From Plasmopara viticola (taxonomy: Eukaryota > Oomycota > Peronosporomycetes > Peronosporales > Peronosporaceae), in contig MBPM02000122.1 of the NCBI GenBank assembly GCA_001695595.3, positions 1 to 64,000 on the forward strand: DNA of 64,000 nucleotides. Direction: 5' to 3'. The translations under genes were made by a program, and so were the position numbers. Positions 1 through 10,895 of this stretch are shown here, in pieces (position 1 is the first letter of the stretch; each line of letters starts with the position of its first letter). The notes under the pieces are model-generated. The model did not search any database. It was not told the DNA's origin and worked only from the letters and a program-made list of their open reading frames with translations.

Positions 1-36
1 GGGTAACCCGCGTGAGTTCAAGTCTCACAGCTGTCG
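1..36 (+). tRNA. tRNA-Ser-CGA: tRNA-Ser(CGA) copy 0, 3' part only (cut by window edge)
   Basis: Holds the end of the variable arm, the T arm and the 3' acceptor strand with discriminator G. The first 45 nt lie outside the window. Confidence 0.9.
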
Positions 37-347
37 ATTTGTGAAGGCTGCAAAACAGTCACATCTGCTGGAAAATATTTTTATCTACGAAGCATTGCCC
101 AACCTCGATAATTTTCCGTAATCAGACGTCTTTGGTGTCAAGCATATGCGATCATAACGACCGCATGAATAGAATATAAGCGAAACGTATGGGCCTGACC
201 TTTGAAGCTAAGGAACGATGCCGCTCGTATTTGAGCTGCTATGTGCTAAAAAAGTGAACTTTGAAAACAGAGCGGATAAATGTGTTAGTAGCGTGGCATA
301 CTGAAAGCAACTTGCTGATGCAGTGTAGGTGCTGTCTTCAGTGCTAA

Positions 348-428
348 GACAGCTTGGCCGAGCGGTTAAGGCGATAGACTCGAAATCTATTGGGGTAACC
401 CGCGTGAGTTCAAGTCTCACAGCTGTCG
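348..428 (+). tRNA. tRNA-Ser-CGA: tRNA-Ser(CGA) copy 1
   Basis: Decodes UCG as serine in cytosolic translation. The 81-nt sequence folds as a class II tRNA. The acceptor stem has 7 perfect pairs (GACAGCT with AGCTGTC) and discriminator G, as expected for seryl-tRNA synthetase recognition. The D stem is GCC/GGC. The anticodon stem is ATAGA/TCTAT with loop CTCGAAA, giving CGA at nt 34-36. A long variable arm (GGGG-TAA-CCC) follows, then a T stem GTGAG/CTCAC with loop TTCAAGT. There is no intron and no encoded CCA; the 3' flank is ATTTGTG. A box (nt 8-18) and B box (nt 61-69) fit the Pol III consensus. G-leader. 393 bp to the next copy. Leucine tRNA is excluded by anticodon and discriminator base. 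Confidence 0.97.
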
Positions 429-740
429 ATTTGTGAATGCTGCAAAGTCACATCTGCTGAAAAATTATTTTATCTACGAAGCATTGCCCAACCTCGATAT
501 CTTTTCGTAATCAGACGTCTTTGGTGTCAAGCATATGCGATCATAACGACCGCATGAATATGAATATAGCGAAACGTATGGGCCTGACCTTTGTAGCTAA
601 GGAAATGCCGCTCGTATTTGAGCTGCTAAATGTGAATGAAAGCGGTAACTTTGAAAACACAGCGGAGATAAATGTGTTAGGTAGCATGGCATACTGAAAG
701 CAACTTGCTGATGCAATGTAGGTGCTGTCTTCAGTGCTAA

Positions 741-821
741 GACAGCTTGGCCGAGCGGTTAAGGCGATAGACTCGAAATCTATTGGGGTAACCCGCGTGA
801 GTTCAAGTCTCACAGCTGTCG
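741..821 (+). tRNA. tRNA-Ser-CGA: tRNA-Ser(CGA) copy 2
   Basis: Consensus body; A-leader; 385 bp to next copy. Confidence 0.96.
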
Positions 822-1125
822 ATTTGTGAATGCTGCAAAAGTCACATCTGCTGGAAAATTATTTTATCTACGAAGCATTGCCCAACCTCGATAATTTTCC
901 GTAATCAGACGTCTTTGGTGTCAAGCATATGCGATCATAACGACCGCATGAATATGAATATAGCGAAACGTATGGGCCTGACCTTTGAAGCTAAGGAACG
1001 ATGCCGCTCGTATTTGTAGCTGCTAAAATGTAACTTTGAAAACAGAGCGGTGATAAATGTGTTAGGTAGCGTGGCATACTGAAAGCAACTTGCTGATGCA
1101 GTGTAGGTGCTGTCTTCAGTGCTAA

Positions 1126-1206
1126 GACAGCTTGGCCGAGCGGTTAAGGCGATAGACTCGAAATCTATTGGGGTAACCCGCGTGAGTTCAAGTCTCACAG
1201 CTGTCG
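1126..1206 (+). tRNA. tRNA-Ser-CGA: tRNA-Ser(CGA) copy 3
   Basis: Consensus body; G-leader; 389 bp to next copy. Confidence 0.96.
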
Positions 1207-1514
1207 ATTTGTGAATGCTGCAAAAAGTCACATCTGCTGGAAAATTATTTTATCTACGAAGCATTGCCCAACCTCGATAATTTTCCGTAATCAGACGTCT
1301 TTGGTGTCAAGCATATGCGATCATAACGACCGCATGAATATGAATATAGCGAAACGTATGGGCCTGACCTTTAAGCTAAGGAACGATGCCGCTCGTATTT
1401 GAGCTGCTAAAATGTGAACTTTGAAAACAGCGGTGAGCGGAGATAAATGTGTTAGGTAGCATGGCATACTGAAAGCAACTTGCTGATGCATGTAGGTGCT
1501 GTCTTCAGTGCTAA

Positions 1515-1595
1515 GACAGCTTGGCCGAGCGGTTAAGGCGATAGACTCGAAATCTATTGGGGTAACCCGCGTGAGTTCAAGTCTCACAGCTGTCG
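1515..1595 (+). tRNA. tRNA-Ser-CGA: tRNA-Ser(CGA) copy 4
   Basis: Consensus body; the diagnostic G/A leader base is deleted (gatgcatgtag); 395 bp to next copy. Confidence 0.96.
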
Positions 1596-1909
1596 ATTTG
1601 TGAAGCTGCAAAAAGTCACATCTGCTGGAAAATATTTTATCTACGAAGCATTGCCCAACCTCGATAATTTTCCGTAATCAGACGTCTTTGGTGTCAAGCA
1701 TATGCGATCATAACGACCGCATGAATATGAATATAGCGAAACGTATGGGCCTGACCTTTGAAGCTAAGGAACGATGCCGCTCGTATTTGTAGCTGCTAAA
1801 ATGTGAAAAAACTTGAACTTTGAAAACACAGCGGAGATAAACGTGTTAGGTAGCATGGCATACTGTAAGCAACTTGCTCATGCAATCTAGGTGCTGTCTT
1901 CAGTGCTAA

Positions 1910-1990
1910 GACAGCTTGGCCGAGCGGTTAAGGCGATAGACTCGAAATCTATTGGGGTAACCCGCGTGAGTTCAAGTCTCACAGCTGTCG
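1910..1990 (+). tRNA. tRNA-Ser-CGA: tRNA-Ser(CGA) copy 5
   Basis: Consensus body; A-leader with the rarer forms ctcatg and caatctag; 386 bp to next copy. Confidence 0.96.
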
Positions 1991-2295
1991 ATTTGTGAAT
2001 GCTGCAAAAGTCACATCTGCTGGAAAATTATTTTATCTACGAAGCATTGCCCAACCTCGATAATTTTCCGTAATCAGACGTCTTTGGTGTCAAGCATATG
2101 CGATCATAACGACCGCATGAATATGAATATAGCGAAACGTATGGGCCTGACCTTTGTAGCTAAGGAACGATGCCGCTCGTATTTGTAGCTGCTAAAAAGT
2201 AAACTTTGAAAACAGAGCGGTGATAAATGTGTTAGGTAGCGTGGCATACTGAAAGCAACTTGCTGATGCAGTGTAGGTGCTGTCTTCAGTGCTTA

Positions 2296-2376
2296 GACAG
2301 CTTGGCCGAGCGGTTAAGGCGATAGACTCGAAATCTATTGGGGTAACCCGCGTGAGTTCAAGTCTCACAGCTGTCG
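2296..2376 (+). tRNA. tRNA-Ser-CGA: tRNA-Ser(CGA) copy 6
   Basis: Consensus body; G-leader; base -2 is T (gcttagacag), which opens the loop-closing pair of the leader hairpin; 400 bp to next copy. Confidence 0.96.
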
Positions 2377-2695
2377 ATTTGTGAATGCTGCAAAAAGTCA
2401 CATCTGCTGGAAAATTATTTTATCTACGAAGCATTGCCCAACCTCGATAATTTTCCGTAATCAGACGTCTTTGGTGTCAAGCATATGCGATCATAACGAC
2501 CGCATGAATATGAATATAGCGAAACGTATGGGCCTGACCTTTGAAGCTAAGGAACGATGCCGCTCGTATTTGTAGCTGCTAAAATGTGAACTTTGAAAAC
2601 TTGAACTTTGAAAACAGCGGTGATAAATGTGTTAGGTAGCATGGCATACTGAAAGCAACTTGCTGATGCAATGTAGGTGCTGTCTTCAGTGCTAA

Positions 2696-2776
2696 GACAG
2701 CTTGGCCGAGCGGTTAAGGCGATAGACTCGAAATCTATTGGGGTAACCCGCGTGAGTTCAAGTCTCACAGCTGTCG
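2696..2776 (+). tRNA. tRNA-Ser-CGA: tRNA-Ser(CGA) copy 7
   Basis: Consensus body; A-leader; 385 bp to next copy. Confidence 0.96.
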
Positions 2777-3080
2777 ATTTGTGAATGCTGCAAAAGTCAC
2801 ATCTGCTGGAAAATATTTTATCTACGAAGCATTGCCCAACCTCGATAACTTTCCGTAATCAGACGTCTTTGGTGTCAAGCATATGCGATCATAACGACCG
2901 CATGAATATGAATATAGCGAAACGTATGGGCCTGACCTTTGAAGCTAAGGAAATGCCGCTCGTATTTGTAGCTGCTAAAATGTAAACTTTTTGAAAACAG
3001 AGCGGTGATAAATGTGTTAGGTAGCGTGGCATACTGAAAGCAACTTGCTGATGCAATGTAGGTGCTGTCTTCAGTGCTAA

Positions 3081-3161
3081 GACAGCTTGGCCGAGCGGTT
3101 AAGGCGATAGACTCGAAATCTATTGGGGTAACCCGCGTGAGTTCAAGTCTCACAGCTGTCG
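3081..3161 (+). tRNA. tRNA-Ser-CGA: tRNA-Ser(CGA) copy 8
   Basis: Consensus body; A-leader combined with gcGtggc, a mixed haplotype; 388 bp to next copy. Confidence 0.96.
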
Positions 3162-3468
3162 ATTTGTGAATGCTGCAAAAAGTCACATCTGCTGGAAAAT
3201 TATTTTATCTACGAAGCATTGCCCAACCTCGATAATTTTCCGTAATCAGACGTCTTTGGTGTCAAGCATATGCGATCATAACGACCGCATGAATATGAAT
3301 ATAGCGAAACGTATGGGCCTGACCTTTGAAGCTAAGGAACGATGCCGCTCGTATTTGTAGCTGCTAAAATGTAAACTTTTGAAAACAGAGCGGTGATAAA
3401 TGTGTTAGGTAGCGTGGCATACTGAAAGCAACTTGCTGATGCAATCTAGGTGCTGTCTTCAGTGCTAA

Positions 3469-3549
3469 GACAGCTTGGCCGAGCGGTTAAGGCGATAGAC
3501 TCGAAATCTATTGGGGTAACCCGCGTGAGTTCAAGTCTCACAGCTGTCG
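3469..3549 (+). tRNA. tRNA-Ser-CGA: tRNA-Ser(CGA) copy 9
   Basis: Consensus body; A-leader with caatctag; 386 bp to next copy. Confidence 0.96.
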
Positions 3550-3854
3550 ATTTGTGAATGCTGCAAGAAGTCACATCTGCTGAAAATATTTTATCTACGA
3601 TGCATTGCCCAACCTCGATAATTTTCCGTAATCAGACGTCTTTGGTGTCAAGCATATGCGATCATAACGACCGCATGAATATGAATATAGCGAAACGTAT
3701 GGGCCTGACCTTTGAAGCTAAGGAACGATGCCGCTCGTATTTGAGCTGCTAAAATGTAAAAACTTTTTGAAAACAGCGGAGATAAATGTGTTAGGTAGCA
3801 TGGCATACTGAAAGCAACTTGCTGATGCAATGTAGGTGCTGTCTTCAGTGCTAA

Positions 3855-3935
3855 GACAGCTTGGCCGAGCGGTTAAGGCGATAGACTCGAAATCTATTGG
3901 GGTAACCCGCGTGAGTTCAAGTCTCACAGCTGTCG
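3855..3935 (+). tRNA. tRNA-Ser-CGA: tRNA-Ser(CGA) copy 10
   Basis: Consensus body; A-leader; 382 bp to next copy. Confidence 0.96.
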
Positions 3936-4236
3936 ATTTGTGAATGCTGCAAAAGTCACATCTGCTGGAAAATATTTTTATACGAAGCATTGCCCAACCT
4001 CGATAATTTTCCGTAATCAGACGTCTTTGGTGTCAAGCATATGCGATCATAACGACCGCATGAATATGAATATAGCGAAACGTATGGGCCTGACCTTTGA
4101 AGCTAAGGAACGATGCCGCTCGTATTTGAGCTGCTAAAATGTAAACTTGAAAAAACAGCGGTGATAAATGTGTTAGGTAGCATGGCATACTGAAAGCAAC
4201 TTGCTGATGCAGTGTAGGTGCTGTCTTCAGTGCTAA

Positions 4237-4317
4237 GACAGCTTGGCCGAGCGGTTAAGGCGATAGACTCGAAATCTATTGGGGTAACCCGCGTGAGTTC
4301 AAGTCTCACAGCTGTCG
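4237..4317 (+). tRNA. tRNA-Ser-CGA: tRNA-Ser(CGA) copy 11
   Basis: Consensus body; G-leader, first unit of the strictly alternating stretch; 399 bp to next copy. Confidence 0.96.
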
Positions 4318-4635
4318 ATTTGTGAATGCTGCAAAAGTCACATCTGCTGGAAAATTATTTTATCTACGAAGCATTGCCCAACCTCGATAATTTTCCGTAA
4401 TCAGACGTCTTTGGTGTCAAGCATATGCGATCATAACGACCGCATGAATATGAATATAGCGAAACGTATGGGCCTGACCTTTGAAGCTAAGGAACGATGC
4501 CGCTCGTATTTGTAGCTGCTAAAATGTGAACTTTGAAACTGAACTTTGAAAACACAGCGGAGATAAACGTGTTAGGTAGCATGGCATACTGTAAGCAACT
4601 TGCTGATGCAATGTAGGTGCTGTCTTCAGTGCTAA

Positions 4636-4716
4636 GACAGCTTGGCCGAGCGGTTAAGGCGATAGACTCGAAATCTATTGGGGTAACCCGCGTGAGTTCA
4701 AGTCTCACAGCTGTCG
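4636..4716 (+). tRNA. tRNA-Ser-CGA: tRNA-Ser(CGA) copy 12
   Basis: Consensus body; A-leader; 389 bp to next copy. Confidence 0.96.
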
Positions 4717-5024
4717 ATTTGTGAATGCTGCAAAAAGTCACATCTGCTGGAAAATATTTTATCTACGAAGCATTGCCCAACCTCGATAATTTTCCGTAAT
4801 CAGACGTCTTTGGTGTCAAGCATATGCGATCATAACGACCGCATGAATATGAATATAGCGAAACGTATGGGCCTGACCTTTGAGCTAAGGAACGATGCCG
4901 CTCGTATTTGAGCTGCTAAAATGTGAAAAAAGCTTTTTGAAAACAGCGGAGATAAATGTGTTAGGTAGCATGGCATACTGAAAGCAACTTGCTGATGCAG
5001 TGTAGGTGCTGTCTTCAGTGCTAA

Positions 5025-5104
5025 GACAGCTTGGCCGAGCGGTTAAGGCGATAGACTCGAAATCTATTGGGGTAACCGCGTGAGTTCAAGTCTCACAGCT
5101 GTCG
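5025..5104 (+). tRNA. tRNA-Ser-CGA: tRNA-Ser(CGA) copy 13, 80-nt variable-arm variant
   Basis: One C is missing from the variable arm (GGGGTAACCGCG), leaving a weaker arm stem. All other arms are intact. The seryl-tRNA synthetase uses the variable arm, so charging may be affected (inference). G-leader; 397 bp to next copy. Confidence 0.9.
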
Positions 5105-5421
5105 ATTTGTGAATGCTGCAAAAGTCACATCTGCTGGAAAATATTTTATCTACGAAGCATTGCCCAACCTCGATAATTTTCCGTAATCAGACGTCTTTGG
5201 TGTCAAGCATATGCGATCATAACGACCGCATGAATATGAATATAGCGAAACGTATGGGCCTGACCTTTGAAGCTAAGGAACGATGCCGCTCGTATTTAGC
5301 TGCTAAAATGTGAACTTTGAAAAGCGGTGAACTTTGAAAACAGCGGAGATAAATGTGTTAGGTAGCATGGCATACTGAAAGCAACTTGCTGATGCAATGT
5401 AGGTGCTGTCTTCAGTGCTAA

Positions 5422-5502
5422 GACAGCTTGGCCGAGCGGTTAAGGCGATAGACTCGAAATCTATTGGGGTAACCCGCGTGAGTTCAAGTCTCACAGCTGT
5501 CG
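5422..5502 (+). tRNA. tRNA-Ser-CGA: tRNA-Ser(CGA) copy 14
   Basis: Consensus body; A-leader; 384 bp to next copy. Confidence 0.96.
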
Positions 5503-5805
5503 ATTTGTGAATGCTGCAAAAGTCACATCTGCTGGAAAATTATTTTATCTACGAAGCATTGCCCAACCTCGATAATTTTCCGTAATCAGACGTCTTTGGT
5601 GTCAAGCATATGCGATCATAACGACCGCATGAATATGAATATAGCGAAACGTATGGGCCTGACCTTTGTAGCTAAGGAAATGCCGCTCGTATTTGTAGCT
5701 GCTAAAATGTAAACTTTTAAAACAGAGCGGTGATAAATGTGTTAGGTAGCGTGGCATACTGAAAGCAACTTGCTGATGCAGTGTAGGTGCTGTCTTCAGT
5801 GCTAA

Positions 5806-5886
5806 GACAGCTTGGCCGAGCGGTTAAGGCGATAGACTCGAAATCTATTGGGGTAACCCGCGTGAGTTCAAGTCTCACAGCTGTCG
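5806..5886 (+). tRNA. tRNA-Ser-CGA: tRNA-Ser(CGA) copy 15
   Basis: Consensus body; G-leader; 384 bp to next copy. Confidence 0.96.
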
Positions 5887-6189
5887 ATTTGTGAATGCTG
5901 CAAAAGTCACATCTGCTGGAAAATTATTTTATCTACGAAGCATTGCCCAACCTCGATAATTTTCCGTAATCAGACGTCTTTGGTGTCAAGCATATGCGAT
6001 CATAACGACCGCATGAATATGAATATAGCGAAACGTATGGGCCTGACCTTTGAAGCTAAGGAACGATGCCGCTCGTATTGTAGCTGCTAAAATGTAACTT
6101 TGAAAACAGAGCGGTGATAAATGTGTTAGGTAGCGTGGCATACTGAAAGCAACTTGCTGATGCAATGTAGGTGCTGTCTTCAGTGCTAA

Positions 6190-6270
6190 GACAGCTTGGC
6201 CGAGCGGTTAAGGCGATAGACTCGAAATCTATTGGGGTAACCCGCGTGAGTTCAAGTCTCACAGCTGTCG
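6190..6270 (+). tRNA. tRNA-Ser-CGA: tRNA-Ser(CGA) copy 16
   Basis: Consensus body; A-leader; 367 bp to next copy, because copy 17 has a leader deletion. Confidence 0.96.
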
Positions 6271-6556
6271 ATTTGTGAATGCTGCAAAAAGTCACATCTG
6301 CTAGAAAATTATTTTATCTACGAAGCATTGCCCAACCTCGATAATTTTCCGTAATCAGACGTCTTTGGTGTCAAGCATATGCGATCATAACGACCGCATG
6401 AATATGAATATAGCGAAACGTATGGGCCTGACCTTTGAAGCTAAGGAAATGCCGCTCGTATTTGTAGCTGCTAAAATGTAAACTTTTAAAACAGAGCGGT
6501 GATAAATGTGTTAGGTAGCGTGGCATACTGTAAGCAACTTGCTCATGCAGTGCTAA

Positions 6557-6637
6557 GACAGCTTGGCCGAGCGGATAAGGCGATAGACTCGAAATCTATT
6601 GGGGTAATCCGCTTGAGTTCAAGTCCCACAGCTGTCG
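6557..6637 (+). tRNA. tRNA-Ser-CGA: tRNA-Ser(CGA) copy 17, most diverged full-length copy
   Basis: Full length (81 nt) with anticodon CGA kept, but four substitutions: D-loop T19A (GCGGATAAGG), variable arm C52T, T-stem G57T and T70C. The two T-stem changes create U-C and A-C mismatches in a 5-bp stem, so the T arm is probably weakened. The leader lacks about 18 bp between two CAGTG direct repeats, which removes the left arm of the leader hairpin. It may be a decaying gene; expression is unknown. 384 bp to next copy. Confidence 0.85.
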
Positions 6638-6940
6638 ATTTGTGAATGCTGCAAAAAGTCACATCTGCTGAAAATTATTTTATCTACGAAGCATTGCCCA
6701 ACCTCGATAATTTTCCGTAATCAGACGTCTTTGGTGTCAAGCATATGCGATCATAACGACCGCATGAATATGAATATAGCGAAACGTATGGGCCTGACCT
6801 TTGAAGCTAAGGAACGATGCCGCTCGTATTTGAGCTGCTAAAATGTGAACTTTGAAAACGAGCGGAGATAAATGTGTTACGTAGCATGGCATACTGAAAG
6901 CAACTTGCTGATGCAATGTAGGTGCTGTCTTCAGTGCTAA

Positions 6941-7021
6941 GACAGCTTGGCCGAGCGGTTAAGGCGATAGACTCGAAATCTATTGGGGTAACCCGCGTGA
7001 GTTCAAGTCTCACAGCTGTCG
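6941..7021 (+). tRNA. tRNA-Ser-CGA: tRNA-Ser(CGA) copy 18
   Basis: Consensus body; A-leader; 385 bp to next copy. Confidence 0.96.
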
Positions 7022-7325
7022 ATTTGTGAATGCTGCAAAAGTCACATCTGCTGGAAAATAATTTTATCTACGAAGCATTGCCCAACCTCGATAATTTTCC
7101 GTAATCAGACGTCTTTGGTGTCAAGCATATGCGATCATAACGACCGCATGAATATGAATATAGCGAAACGTATGGGCCTGACCTTTGTAGCTAAGGAAAT
7201 GCCGCTCGTATTTGTAGCTGCTAAAATGTAAACCTATAAAAACAGAGCGGTGATAAATGTGTTAGGTAGCGTGGCATACTGAAAGCAACTTGCTGATGCA
7301 GTGTAGGTGCTGTCTTCAGTGCTAA

Positions 7326-7406
7326 GACAGCTTGGCCGAGCGGTTAAGGCGATAGACTCGAAATCTATTGGGGTAACCCGCGTGAGTTCAAGTCTCACAG
7401 CTGTCG
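7326..7406 (+). tRNA. tRNA-Ser-CGA: tRNA-Ser(CGA) copy 19
   Basis: Consensus body; G-leader; 387 bp to next copy. Confidence 0.96.
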
Positions 7407-7712
7407 ATTTGTGAAGGCTGCAAAAAGTCACATCTGCTGGAAAATATTTTCATCTACGAAGCATTGCCCAACCTCGATAATTTTCCGTAATCAGACGTCT
7501 TTGGTGTCAAGCATATGCGATCATAACGACCGCATGAATATGAATATAGCGAAACGTATGGGCCTGACCTTTAAAGCCAAGGAACGATGCTGCTCGTATA
7601 TGGAGCTGCTAAAATGTAAACTTTTAAAACAGAGCGGTGATAAATGTGTTAGGTAGCGTGGCATACTGAAAGCAACTTGCTGATGCAATGTAGGTGCTGT
7701 CTTCAGTGCTAA

Positions 7713-7793
7713 GACAGCTTGGCCGAGCGGTTAAGGCGATAGACTCGAAATCTATTGGGGTAACCCGCGTGAGTTCAAGTCTCACAGCTGTCG
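7713..7793 (+). tRNA. tRNA-Ser-CGA: tRNA-Ser(CGA) copy 20
   Basis: Consensus body; A-leader; 386 bp to next copy. Confidence 0.96.
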
Positions 7794-8098
7794 ATTTGTG
7801 AATGCTGCAAAAGTCACATCTGCTGGAAAATTATTTTATCTACGAAGCATTGCCCAACCTCGATAATTTTCCGTAATCAGACGTCTTTGGTGTCAAGCAT
7901 ATGCGATCATAACGACCGCATGAATATGAATATAGCGAAACGTATGGGCCTGACCTTTGAAGCTAAGGAACGATGCCGCTCGTATTTGTAGCTGCTAAAA
8001 TGTAAACTTTTAAAACAGAGCGGTGATAAATGTGTTAGGTAGCGTGGCATACTGAAAGCAACTTGCTGATGCAGTGTAGGTGCTGTCTTCAGTGCTAA

Positions 8099-8179
8099 GA
8101 CAGCTTGGCCGAGCGGTTAAGGCGATAGACTCGAAATCTATTGGGGTAACCCGCGTGAGTTCAAGTCTCACAGCTGTCG
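8099..8179 (+). tRNA. tRNA-Ser-CGA: tRNA-Ser(CGA) copy 21
   Basis: Consensus body; G-leader; 386 bp to next copy. Confidence 0.96.
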
Positions 8180-8484
8180 ATTTGTGAATGCTGCAAAAAG
8201 TCACATCTGCTGGAAAATTATTTTATCTACGAAGCATTGCCCAACCTCGATAATTTTCCGTAATCAGACGTCTTTGGTGTCAAGCATATGCGATCATAAC
8301 GACCGCATGAATATGAATATAGCGAAACGTATGGGCCTGACCTTTGAAGCTAAGGAACGATGCCGCTCGTATTTGAGCTGCTAAAATGTAAACTTTTAAA
8401 ACAGAGCGGTGATAAATGTGTTAGGTAGCGTGGCATACTGAAAGCAACTTGCTGATGCAATGTAGGTGCTGTCTTCAGTGCTAA

Positions 8485-8565
8485 GACAGCTTGGCCGAGC
8501 GGTTAAGGCGATAGACTCGAAATCTATTGGGGTAACCCGCGTGAGTTCAAGTCTCACAGCTGTCG
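8485..8565 (+). tRNA. tRNA-Ser-CGA: tRNA-Ser(CGA) copy 22
   Basis: Consensus body; A-leader; 387 bp to next copy. Confidence 0.96.
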
Positions 8566-8871
8566 ATTTGTGAAGGCTGCAAAAAGTCACATCTGCTGGA
8601 AAATTATTTTATCTACGAAGCATTGCCCAACCTCGATAATTTTCCGTAATCAGACGTCTTTGGTGTCAAGCATATGCGATCATAACGACCGCATGAATAT
8701 GAATATAGCGAAACGTATGGGCCTGACCTTTGAAGCTAAGGAACGATGCCGCTCGTATTTGTAGCTGCTAAAATGTAAACTTTTAAAACAGAGCGGTGAT
8801 AAATGTGTTAGGTAGCGTGGCATACTGAAAGCAACTTGCTGATGCAGTGTAGGTGCTGTCTTCAGTGCTAA

Positions 8872-8952
8872 GACAGCTTGGCCGAGCGGTTAAGGCGATA
8901 GACTCGAAATCTATTGGGGTAACCCGCGTGAGTTCAAGTCTCACAGCTGTCG
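8872..8952 (+). tRNA. tRNA-Ser-CGA: tRNA-Ser(CGA) copy 23
   Basis: Consensus body; G-leader; 388 bp to next copy. Confidence 0.96.
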
Positions 8953-9259
8953 ATTTGTGAATGCTGCAAAAGTCACATCTGCTGGAAAATTATTTTATCT
9001 ACGAAGCATTGCCCAACCTCGATAATTTTCCGTAATCAGACGTCTTTGGTGTCAAGCATATGCGATCATAACGACCGCATGAATATGAATATAGCGAAAC
9101 GTATGGGCCTGACCTTTGAAGCTAAGGAACGATGCCGCTCGTATTTGTAGCTGCTAAAATGTAAACTTTTTGAAAACAGAGCGGTGATAAATGTGTTAGG
9201 TAGCGTGGCATACTGAAAGCAACTTGCTGATGCAATGTAGGTGCTGTCTTCAGTGCTAA

Positions 9260-9340
9260 GACAGCTTGGCCGAGCGGTTAAGGCGATAGACTCGAAATCT
9301 ATTGGGGTAACCCGCGTGAGTTCAAGTCTCACAGCTGTCG
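9260..9340 (+). tRNA. tRNA-Ser-CGA: tRNA-Ser(CGA) copy 24
   Basis: Consensus body; A-leader, last unit of the strict alternation; 402 bp to next copy (duplicated 21-bp-type motif near 9547). Confidence 0.96.
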
Positions 9341-9661
9341 ATTTGTGAAGCTGCAAAAGTCACATCTGCTGGAAAATATTTTATCTACGAAGCATTGCCC
9401 AACCTCGATAATTTTCCGTAATCAGACGTCTTTGGTGTCAAGCATATGCGATCATAACGACCGCATGAATATGAATATAGCGAAACGTATGGGCCTGACC
9501 TTTGAAGCTAAGGAACGATGCCGCTCGTATTTGGAGCTGCTAAAATGTGAACTTTGAAAAAGCGGTGAACTTTGAAAGCACAGCGGAGATAAATGTGTTA
9601 GGTAGCATGGAATACTGAAAGCAACTTGCTGATGCAATGTAGGTGCTGTCTTCAGTGCTAA

Positions 9662-9742
9662 GACAGCTTGGCCGAGCGGTTAAGGCGATAGACTCGAAAT
9701 CTATTGGGGTAACCCGCGTGAGTTCAAGTCTCACAGCTGTCG
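9662..9742 (+). tRNA. tRNA-Ser-CGA: tRNA-Ser(CGA) copy 25
   Basis: Consensus body; A-leader; 385 bp to next copy. Confidence 0.96.
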
Positions 9743-10046
9743 ATTTGTGAATGCTGCAAAAAGTCACATCTGCTGGAAAATTATTTTATCTACGAAGCAT
9801 TGCCCAACCTCGATAATTTTCCGTAATCAGACGTCTTTGGTGTCAAGCATATGCGATCATAACGACCGCATGAATATGAATATAGCGAAACGTATGGGCC
9901 TGACCTTTGTAGCTAAGGAAATGCCGCTCGTATTTGTAGCTGCTAAAATGTAAACTTTGAAAACAGAGCGGTGATAAATGTGTTAGGTAGCGTGGCATAC
10001 TGAAAGCAACTTGCTGATGCAGTGTAGGTGCTGTCTTCAGTGCTAA

Positions 10047-10127
10047 GACAGCTTGGCCGAGCGGTTAAGGCGATAGACTCGAAATCTATTGGGGTAACCC
10101 GCGTGAGTTCAAGTCTCACAGCTGTCG
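10047..10127 (+). tRNA. tRNA-Ser-CGA: tRNA-Ser(CGA) copy 26
   Basis: Consensus body; G-leader; 385 bp to next copy. Confidence 0.96.
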
Positions 10128-10431
10128 ATTTGTGAAGCTGCAAAAGTCACATCTGCTGGAAAATATTTTTATCTACGAAGCATTGCCCAACCTCGATAAT
10201 TTTCCGTAATCAGACGTCTTTGGTGTCAAGCATATGCGATCATAACGACCGCATGAATATGAATATAGCGAAACGTATGGGCCTGACCTTTGAAGCTAAG
10301 GAACGATGCCGCTCGTATTTGTAGCTGCTAAAAAGTGAACTTTGAAAACAGAGCGGTGATAAATGTGTTAGGTAGCGTGGCATACTGAAAGCAACTTGCT
10401 GATGCAATGTAGGTGCTGTCTTCAGTGCTAA

Positions 10432-10512
10432 GACAGCTTGGCCGAGCGGTTAAGGCGATAGACTCGAAATCTATTGGGGTAACCCGCGTGAGTTCAAGTC
10501 TCACAGCTGTCG
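10432..10512 (+). tRNA. tRNA-Ser-CGA: tRNA-Ser(CGA) copy 27
   Basis: Consensus body; A-leader; 383 bp to next copy. Confidence 0.96.
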
Positions 10513-10814
10513 ATTTGTGAATGCTGCAAAAGTCACATCTGCTGGAAAATATTTTATCTACGAAGCATTGCCCAACCTCGATAATTTTCCGTAATCAGAC
10601 GTCTTTGGTGTCAAGCATATGCGATCATAACGACCGCATGAATATGAATATAGCGAAACGTATGGGCCTGACCTTTGAAGCTAAGGAAATGCCGCTCGTA
10701 TTTGTAGCTGCTAAAATGTAAACTTTTAAAACAGAGCGGTGATAAATGTGTTAGGTAGCGTGGCATACTGAAAGCAACTTGCTGATGCAGTGTAGGTGCT
10801 GTCTTCAGTGCTAA

Positions 10815-10895
10815 GACAGCTTGGCCGAGCGGTTAAGGCGATAGACTCGAAATCTATTGGGGTAACCCGCGTGAGTTCAAGTCTCACAGCTGTCG
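10815..10895 (+). tRNA. tRNA-Ser-CGA: tRNA-Ser(CGA) copy 28
   Basis: Consensus body; G-leader; 387 bp to next copy. Confidence 0.96.

Noticed and set aside
348..428. tRNA-Leu or suppressor/selenocysteine tRNA, because of the long variable arm.
   Set aside because: The anticodon is CGA, the discriminator is G and the acceptor stem has 7 pairs, all fitting serine; selenocysteine tRNA would have UCA and a longer acceptor stem.
935..1231. Recurrent - strand open frame of about 60-110 residues covering the tRNA and leader.
   Set aside because: It is the antisense of the tRNA gene; its constant part is the reverse complement of the tRNA and its C-terminal part changes frame with each indel in the motif tract.
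2381..2575. Recurrent + strand open frame of about 60-70 residues in the spacer, starting just after the tRNA (gtgATGctgc).
   Set aside because: It recurs only because the unit repeats. In many units 1-nt changes in A- and T-runs break the frame, some copies regain it by a second indel, and start and stop vary. I recognise no domain, signal or family, and the first part lies in the tRNA trailer.
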